Shown here piece by piece: positions 12,811-17,144 of a DNA stretch of 17,144 nucleotides. The stretch's first letter is position 1. Each line of letters opens with the position of its first letter. This DNA comes from Actinomycetota bacterium. GTDB lineage: Bacteria; Actinomycetota; Thermoleophilia; Gaiellales; Gaiellaceae. Under the pieces are notes generated by a model. That model was not told where the DNA came from, did not search any database, and saw only the letters and a program-made list of their open reading frames with translations. Made by a program: the position numbers and the translations under genes. The stretch covers positions 1-17,144 of the forward strand of contig JACDBY010000090.1 of NCBI GenBank assembly GCA_013694685.1. The letters run 5' to 3'.

Positions 12811-14718
12811 GTGAACCGCCTCGCCGAGACCTCGAGCCCGTACCTCCTGCAGCACGCCGAGAACCCCGTCGACTGGTACCCGTGGGGTGCGGAGGCATTC
12901 GCTCGCGCACGAGCGGACGATCGGCCGCTCCTCGTCTCGGTCGGCTACAGCTCGTGCCACTGGTGTCACGTGATGGAGCACGAGTCGTTCTCCGATCGGA
13001 CAACAGCCGCCTTGATGAACGAGCTTTTCGTCAACGTCAAAGTCGACCGCGAGGAACGTCCCGATGTCGACGCGCTGACGATGGATGCGTGCGTCACGAT
13101 GACCGGCCAGGGCGGCTGGCCCACGACCGTCTTCATGACGCCGGAGGGGCAGCCGTTCTACGCCGGCACGTACTTCCCGCCCGAGCCGCGCCACGGGATC
13201 CCGAGCTTCCGGCAGCTGCTCGAGGCGATTGCGACGGCGTGGCGGGAGCGACGCGACGAGCTCGAGGCGCAGGCGACCCGCCTGGTCGAGGCGCTCGGAC
13301 GCGCTGCGCGGCTCGAAGCGGCGGAAGGCACACTCTCGCCGGCGGTTCTCGACGACGCGGTCGGCCGGCTGCGAGAGGCGTACGAGCCCGCTTTCGGCGG
13401 CTTTGGCTCGGCGCCCAAGTTCCCGCCGGCCTCGGCCGTCGAGTTCCTGCTGCGCCGGGGTGGCGACGATGCCCTCGCGATCGTCCGCGGGACGCTCGAC
13501 GGGATGGCTGCCGGCGGTCTGTACGACATCGTCGGTGGCGGTTTCCACCGCTACTCGGTCGACGCGCGGTGGCTCGTGCCCCACTTCGAGAAGATGCTGT
13601 ACGACAACGCGCTTCTCGCCTCCGCGTACCTCCACGCGTGGGTGGTCACCGGTGAGGAGCGCTACCGGAAGATCGTCGAGGAGACGCTGGGATACCTGCT
13701 GCGGGAGATGCAGCTCGAGAGTGGCGGGCTCGCGTCGGCGCAAGATGCCGACACCGAAGGCGTCGAGGGCTTCACGTACACCTGGACGAGCGACGAGTGG
13801 GAGGGGCTCGGGCTCGACCCGGTGCTCCTCTCGCCGTTCGAGCACGGTCGCCGGATCGTCCGCGGAACGCTCGACGACGAGACGAAGGCCCGCCTTCTCA
13901 CGCTCCGCGCGAGCCGAAAGCAGCCCTTTCGCGACGACAAGGCGATCGCGTCGTGGAACGGCCTCGCGCTGGCCGCCCTCGCGGAAGCGGCGCGGAGGCT
14001 CGATCGCGAGGACTGGCTCGACGCGGCGACCCGGCTCGGCGCGTTCCTCCTCGCGGACCTCCGCGGTGACGACGGGCGCGTGGTCCGGAGCATTCGCGAC
14101 GGTCGCGTGAGCGGCGCCGGCTACCTCGACGACCACGCGAACGTCGCGCACGGCCTCCTCGAGCTCCACGTCGCGACGGGCGATCTGCGGTGGCTACTCG
14201 AGGCGCGGCGGATCGCCGACGTGGCGATCGACCTGTTCGCGGACGAAGAGCACAGCGGCTTCTTCCTCGCGCCCCGGGACGGCGAGGCGCTCGCGACCCG
14301 CTCGAAGGAGCTCGACGACGAGCCGACACCGTCCGGCAACTCGATGATCGCCTCCGTCCTCGTGCGGCTCGGGCGGATCTGGGGTGACGATGCGCTGGTC
14401 GAGCGGGGCGTGGGCGTCCTCGCACTGCTCGGGCCTGCCATGGAGCGCATGCCGCGGCACGTCGCCTGGGCGCTCTGTGCGCTCGACCTCCACCTCTCGC
14501 CGCCGCGCGAGCTCGCGATCGTCGGTGACCCGCGCTCGAAGGTCGCGCGGGCCGCGCTCGCCGGCTTCGACCCTGCGAGCGTGATCGCGATCGGACCTTC
14601 GGAGGAGGTGCCGCTACTGGCCGGAAAGGGGCTCGTCGACGGACAGTCGGCGGTCTACGTGTGCGAGCGATTCGCCTGTCGCGCGCCGGTGACGCAACCC
14701 GACGAGCTCCGCGGCTAG
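12811..14718 (+). CDS. Thioredoxin-domain protein of the YyaL/SSP411 (DUF255) family
   Basis: This is a complete 635-residue protein. Residues about 1-160 form a thioredoxin-like domain opening with the family signature '[19 protein letters not shown]', with the redox motif Cys49-His-Trp-Cys52 in '[14 protein letters not shown]' and the later '[25 protein letters not shown]'. The rest is an alpha/alpha-toroid, six-hairpin glycosidase-like region with '[13 protein letters not shown]', '[33 protein letters not shown]' and '[22 protein letters not shown]'. It closes with '[18 protein letters not shown]', typical of the family end. Proteins of this group are widespread, and their biochemical role is not settled; the human homolog is SPATA20. 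GTG 12811 is chosen because the signature begins at once and no other start lies near. Slightly shorter than many homologs (roughly 650-700 residues) but with no visible gap. Confidence 0.92.
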   Translation: MNRLAETSSPYLLQHAENPVDWYPWGAEAFARARADDRPLLVSVGYSSCHWCHVMEHESFSDRTTAALMNELFVNVKVDREERPDVDALTMDACVTMTGQGGWPTTVFMTPEGQPFYAGTYFPPEPRHGIPSFRQLLEAIATAWRERRDELEAQATRLVEALGRAARLEAAEGTLSPAVLDDAVGRLREAYEPAFGGFGSAPKFPPASAVEFLLRRGGDDALAIVRGTLDGMAAGGLYDIVGGGFHRYSVDARWLVPHFEKMLYDNALLASAYLHAWVVTGEERYRKIVEETLGYLLREMQLESGGLASAQDADTEGVEGFTYTWTSDEWEGLGLDPVLLSPFEHGRRIVRGTLDDETKARLLTLRASRKQPFRDDKAIASWNGLALAALAEAARRLDREDWLDAATRLGAFLLADLRGDDGRVVRSIRDGRVSGAGYLDDHANVAHGLLELHVATGDLRWLLEARRIADVAIDLFADEEHSGFFLAPRDGEALATRSKELDDEPTPSGNSMIASVLVRLGRIWGDDALVERGVGVLALLGPAMERMPRHVAWALCALDLHLSPPRELAIVGDPRSKVARAALAGFDPASVIAIGPSEEVPLLAGKGLVDGQSAVYVCERFACRAPVTQPDELRG

Positions 14719-14721
14719 GCT
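14716..14721 (+). promoter_or_regulatory. Candidate -10 hexamer TAGGCT before the oligoendopeptidase gene, overlapping the upstream stop codon
   Basis: TAGGCT fits TANNNT and ends 8 nt before the ATG at 14730. Its first three bases are the stop codon of the preceding gene. The spacer CCCGCGGG is an 8-bp palindrome with no ribosome-binding site. It may allow leaderless transcription of the peptidase separately from the upstream gene, or be a by-product of the stop codon. Confidence 0.3.
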
Positions 14722-14729
14722 CCCGCGGG

Positions 14730-16529
14730 ATGGCGACCACCGAGGTCACCGGGGCGGAAGAGGTCAGCTGGGACCTAGGCGATCTCTTCCAGGGAATCGA
14801 CGATCCCGCGATCGACGCCGACGTTGCGCAGGCCGAGACCGCCGCCGCCGCATTCCGGGAGCGCCATCACGGCAAGGTCGCAGATCTCGACGCCGCCGCG
14901 CTGGCGGAGGCGGTCGCCGAGCACGAGCGCATCGAGGCGTCGGTTGTGCGGCCGCTGACCTACGCGCACCTCGTCTTCGCAACGAACATGGCCGATCCCA
15001 CCCGCGGGGCGCTCGTCGCCCGGCTCGGCGAGAAGGCCGCGGCGCTCGAGACGCAGCTCCTCTTCTTCCCGCTCGAATGGGCCGCGGTCGAGGACGAGCA
15101 GGCCGAGACGCTCCTCGCGGATCCGGCGCTCGACGAGTGGCGCCGCCACCTCCGCTCGCTGCGGAAGTTCCGTCCGTATCTCCTCTCCGAGCCGGAGGAG
15201 AAGATCGTCACCGAGAAGACGGTCTCCGGCGTCTCCGCCTGGTCGCGGCTCTACGAGGAGCAGCTCGGCGCCCTCCGCGTCTCACTCGACGGCGAGGAGC
15301 ATTCGCTCGAGACCGCGATGTCGCGGCTCTACGAGCACGAGCGCGACGTCAGGCGCGCAGCCGCCGAGGCGATCACCGAGGCGCTCGGCCCGGGTCTGCG
15401 GACGCGAACCTACGTCTTCAACACGATCCTCCAGGACAAGTCGATCGACGACCGCCTGCGTGGCTACCCGAGCTGGATCTCGTCGCGCAACCTCTCGAAC
15501 GAGTCGACCGACGAGGCCGTCCAGGCGCTCGTCGAGGCGACGACCTCCCGCTACGAGGTGGCCCAGCGCTACTACCGGCTCAAGGCGAAGCTTCTCGGAC
15601 TCGAACGGCTCGACCACTACGACCGGTTCGCGCCGGCCTCCGACGACGGCGAGAAGGCTTCGTGGGACGAGGCCCAGGGGATCGTCGTGGAGGCGTACTC
15701 CGATTTCTCGGACGAGACCGGCGCGATCGTCTCGCGCTTCTTCGACGACGACTGGATCGACGCGCCGGTGCGACCAGACAAGCGCACGGGCGCCTTCTGC
15801 GCGACGACCGTGCCCGGTGTCCACCCGTACATCCTCATGAACTACACGGGTGACCGCCGCTCGATCCTCACGCTCGCGCACGAGCTCGGTCACGGCGTCC
15901 ACGGCGTCCTCTCACAGCCGCTCGGGCTCTTCAACTCCTCGACGCCGCTGACGACGGCCGAGACCGCGTCGGTCTTCGGCGAGGCGCTCACCTTCCAGCG
16001 GCTGCTCGCCGACGAGGACGATCCCCGTCGGCGCCTCGACCTGCTGACCGGGCGGATCGAGGACGCGATCGCGACGACGTTCCGCCAGATCGCGATGAAC
16101 CGGTTCGAGCACGCGACCCATACGGAGCGCCGTGAGCACGGCGAGATCGCCTCCGAGCGCATCGCCGAGCTCTGGCTCGAGGCGCAGAACGCGCTCTTCG
16201 GCGACTCGGTCGGGACGGACGGCTACGACACCTGGTGGAGCTACATCCCCCATTTCACGGGATCGCCCGGGTACGTCTACGCCTACGCGTACGGCTACCT
16301 CTTCTCCCTCGCGATCTACCGCAGGTACGTGCAGGAGGGTGACGCGATGGTCGAGCCGTATCTTGACCTCCTACGCGCCGGCGGCTCTCGCTCACCCGAG
16401 GAGCTCGCCGAGGTCGTCGGTCTAGACCTCACGGATCCCGCGATCTGGGCGAGCGGGATCGACGCGCTCTCCGAGGAGCTCGACGAGGCCGAGCGGCTTG
16501 CCGCCGAGCTCCGGCTCGACTCGAGCTAA
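14730..16529 (+). CDS. M3-family oligoendopeptidase (PepF/M3B type)
   Basis: This 599-residue zinc metallopeptidase of the thimet/oligoendopeptidase-F group cleaves short peptides in the cytosol. The zinc site is plain: HELGH at 384-388 (His384, Glu385 as base, His388), with Glu411 in 'TTAETASVFGEALTF' as the third ligand at the spacing expected for M3. Further family marks are 'WDLGDLF' at the start, 'SWISSRNLSNE', 'RTGAFCATTVPGVHPYILMNYTG' before the zinc site, and 'IPHFTGSPGYVYAYAYGYLFSLAIY' near the C-terminus, whose Tyr/His residues line the active site. No signal peptide is present. ATG at 14730 gives the usual length; an upstream in-frame extension into the preceding gene is noise. It lies 11 nt after the thioredoxin-domain gene and may be co-transcribed, though a TANNNT hexamer allows its own promoter. 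Confidence 0.95.
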   Translation: MATTEVTGAEEVSWDLGDLFQGIDDPAIDADVAQAETAAAAFRERHHGKVADLDAAALAEAVAEHERIEASVVRPLTYAHLVFATNMADPTRGALVARLGEKAAALETQLLFFPLEWAAVEDEQAETLLADPALDEWRRHLRSLRKFRPYLLSEPEEKIVTEKTVSGVSAWSRLYEEQLGALRVSLDGEEHSLETAMSRLYEHERDVRRAAAEAITEALGPGLRTRTYVFNTILQDKSIDDRLRGYPSWISSRNLSNESTDEAVQALVEATTSRYEVAQRYYRLKAKLLGLERLDHYDRFAPASDDGEKASWDEAQGIVVEAYSDFSDETGAIVSRFFDDDWIDAPVRPDKRTGAFCATTVPGVHPYILMNYTGDRRSILTLAHELGHGVHGVLSQPLGLFNSSTPLTTAETASVFGEALTFQRLLADEDDPRRRLDLLTGRIEDAIATTFRQIAMNRFEHATHTERREHGEIASERIAELWLEAQNALFGDSVGTDGYDTWWSYIPHFTGSPGYVYAYAYGYLFSLAIYRRYVQEGDAMVEPYLDLLRAGGSRSPEELAEVVGLDLTDPAIWASGIDALSEELDEAERLAAELRLDSS

Positions 16530-16583
16530 CCGAGCCCCGCACGTCGCCGTCTCAGCAGGTGGCAAGTCGCCGGCGGCAAGGGG

Positions 16584-16589
16584 TACAGT
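16584..16589 (+). promoter_or_regulatory. Candidate -10 (TACAGT) of the terminal binding-protein gene, with strong ribosome-binding site downstream
   Basis: TACAGT fits TANNNT. Transcription would start near 16596, giving a leader of about 28 nt that contains GAAGGAG (16613-16619), 5 nt before the ATG at 16625. Just upstream, GGCAAG occurs twice (16561-16566 and 16575-16580), a direct repeat that could be an activator site. No good -35. The 95-nt gap holds nothing else I can identify. Confidence 0.45.
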
Positions 16590-16624
16590 CGCCGTCCAAT
16601 CGCACCATTCCCGAAGGAGCTCGC

Positions 16625-17144
16625 ATGAGGAAAGTCGTGCTCTTGGCTGCGGCGCTCGTGGGGGTGCTCGGTGTCACGGCGTCGAGCGCCACGTCTGCCG
16701 CGTCGGAGACGGGCATCACCGCCCGGACGATCACGATCGGCGGCAGCTTCCCGCTGACCGGCTTCGCGTCGCAGTACGCGACGATTTCGACGGCCATGAA
16801 GGCGTACTTCGCCTACACCAACGCGCGCAGAGGGGTCGACGGCAAGCGCGGGGTCTACGGCCGTCAGATCGTGTTCAACATCTACGACGACGGGTACAAC
16901 CCGGCTCAGACGGTGCAGCAAGCGCGTCGTCTCGTAGAGCAGGACAAGGTGTTCGCGATCGTCGGACAGCTCGGGACCGAGCACAACGAGGCGATCAGGC
17001 CGTACGTGAACCAGCGTAAGGTTCCGCAGATCCTCAACGCGACCGGCGCTTCGACCTGGTTCAAGGACTATAAGAAGAACCCGTGGACCGGGGGCTGGTT
17101 CCCCGACTACGAGTTCGAGAGCAGGCTCTACGGTCAGGCGATCG
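16625..17144 (+). CDS. LivK-like ABC substrate-binding protein (Peripla_BP_6), 3' truncated by window edge
   Basis: The first 173 codons are present. Residues 1-26 form a Sec signal peptide (MRK, a hydrophobic core 'VVLLAAALVGVLGV', then small residues ending SAA). The mature start 'ARTITIGGSFPLTGFAS' is the first strand and ligand-binding loop of branched-chain amino-acid/amide binding proteins. It is followed by 'AYFAYTNARRGVDGKRGVYGRQIVFNIYDDGYNPAQTVQQARRLVEQDKVFAIVGQLGTEHN', matching the N-terminal lobe of that type I fold (helix, RQI-strand, YDDGYNP, then the 'FAIVGQLGT' loop). The ligand may be an amino acid, amide, urea or aromatic acid; this cannot be told from the fragment. No lipobox cysteine is seen, unlike most binding proteins of Gram-positive bacteria. 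ABC partners, if clustered, would follow downstream of the window. Confidence 0.92.
   Translation, partial: MRKVVLLAAALVGVLGVTASSATSAASETGITARTITIGGSFPLTGFASQYATISTAMKAYFAYTNARRGVDGKRGVYGRQIVFNIYDDGYNPAQTVQQARRLVEQDKVFAIVGQLGTEHNEAIRPYVNQRKVPQILNATGASTWFKDYKKNPWTGGWFPDYEFESRLYGQAI

Noticed and set aside
14661..14729. Upstream in-frame start of the oligoendopeptidase inside the preceding gene
   Set aside because: The extra 23 residues are Arg-rich and overlap the conserved C-terminus of the thioredoxin-domain protein. The family begins with the segment after ATG 14730.
1..17144. CRISPR array, tRNA, rRNA, insertion sequence, integrase or prophage signals
   Set aside because: I read both strands for regularly spaced repeats, cloverleaf-like segments, transposase motifs and terminal inverted repeats with duplications, and found none convincing.

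Overview
This window is GC-rich (by eye about two thirds to 70% G+C) and densely coded, with strong G/C preference at third codon positions and short intergenic gaps. The gene content, the small DUF2905 protein and the apparent mix of Shine-Dalgarno and leaderless starts suggest an actinobacterium, perhaps a Thermoleophilia-like lineage (Gaiellales/Solirubrobacterales). That placement is inference; there is no rRNA or other marker gene here. I see no tRNA, rRNA, CRISPR array, transposase, integrase or phage gene.

Layout. (1) 1-474 is the 3' end of a BMP-family (PnrA/Med-like) substrate-binding protein. It faces a minus-strand pair across a perfect hairpin at 479-502. (2) The pair is a ubiquitin-fold MoaD/ThiS-like protein ending in Gly-Gly (1586-1843) and a five-Asp-box BNR beta-propeller protein (510-1577). 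A DUF2905 membrane protein (1911-2126) lies upstream on the same strand. (3) At about 2228 there is a sharp junction. The last third of an APC-family amino-acid permease (2228-2638) lacks its upstream two thirds but remains ATGA-coupled to an intact class-III aminotransferase (2635-4083). (4) 4183-10083 is an ABC exporter-type operon: one MacB/LolD-like ATPase and two tandem, clearly paralogous 850-860-residue FtsX-like permeases. (5) 10162-10426 holds two tiny overlapping reading frames, one acidic and one basic. (6) From 10423 come a family III CoA-transferase (minus), a DedA membrane protein (plus), a four-helix membrane protein (minus), a YyaL/SSP411-type thioredoxin-domain protein (plus) and an M3-family oligoendopeptidase (plus). 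(7) The window ends inside a LivK-like substrate-binding protein with its own promoter and strong ribosome-binding site.

Functional themes are envelope transport (two binding proteins, the ABC-FtsX module, a permease remnant), amine or amino-acid catabolism (aminotransferase), peptide turnover (oligoendopeptidase) and acyl-CoA metabolism. No single large system unites the window. The most unusual points are the broken permease junction, the MoaD-like/BNR pair, the overlapping mini-genes, recurrent TANNNT hexamers 6-8 nt before start codons (leaderless promoters), and two convergent gene pairs whose stop codons share the same CTAG tetranucleotide.
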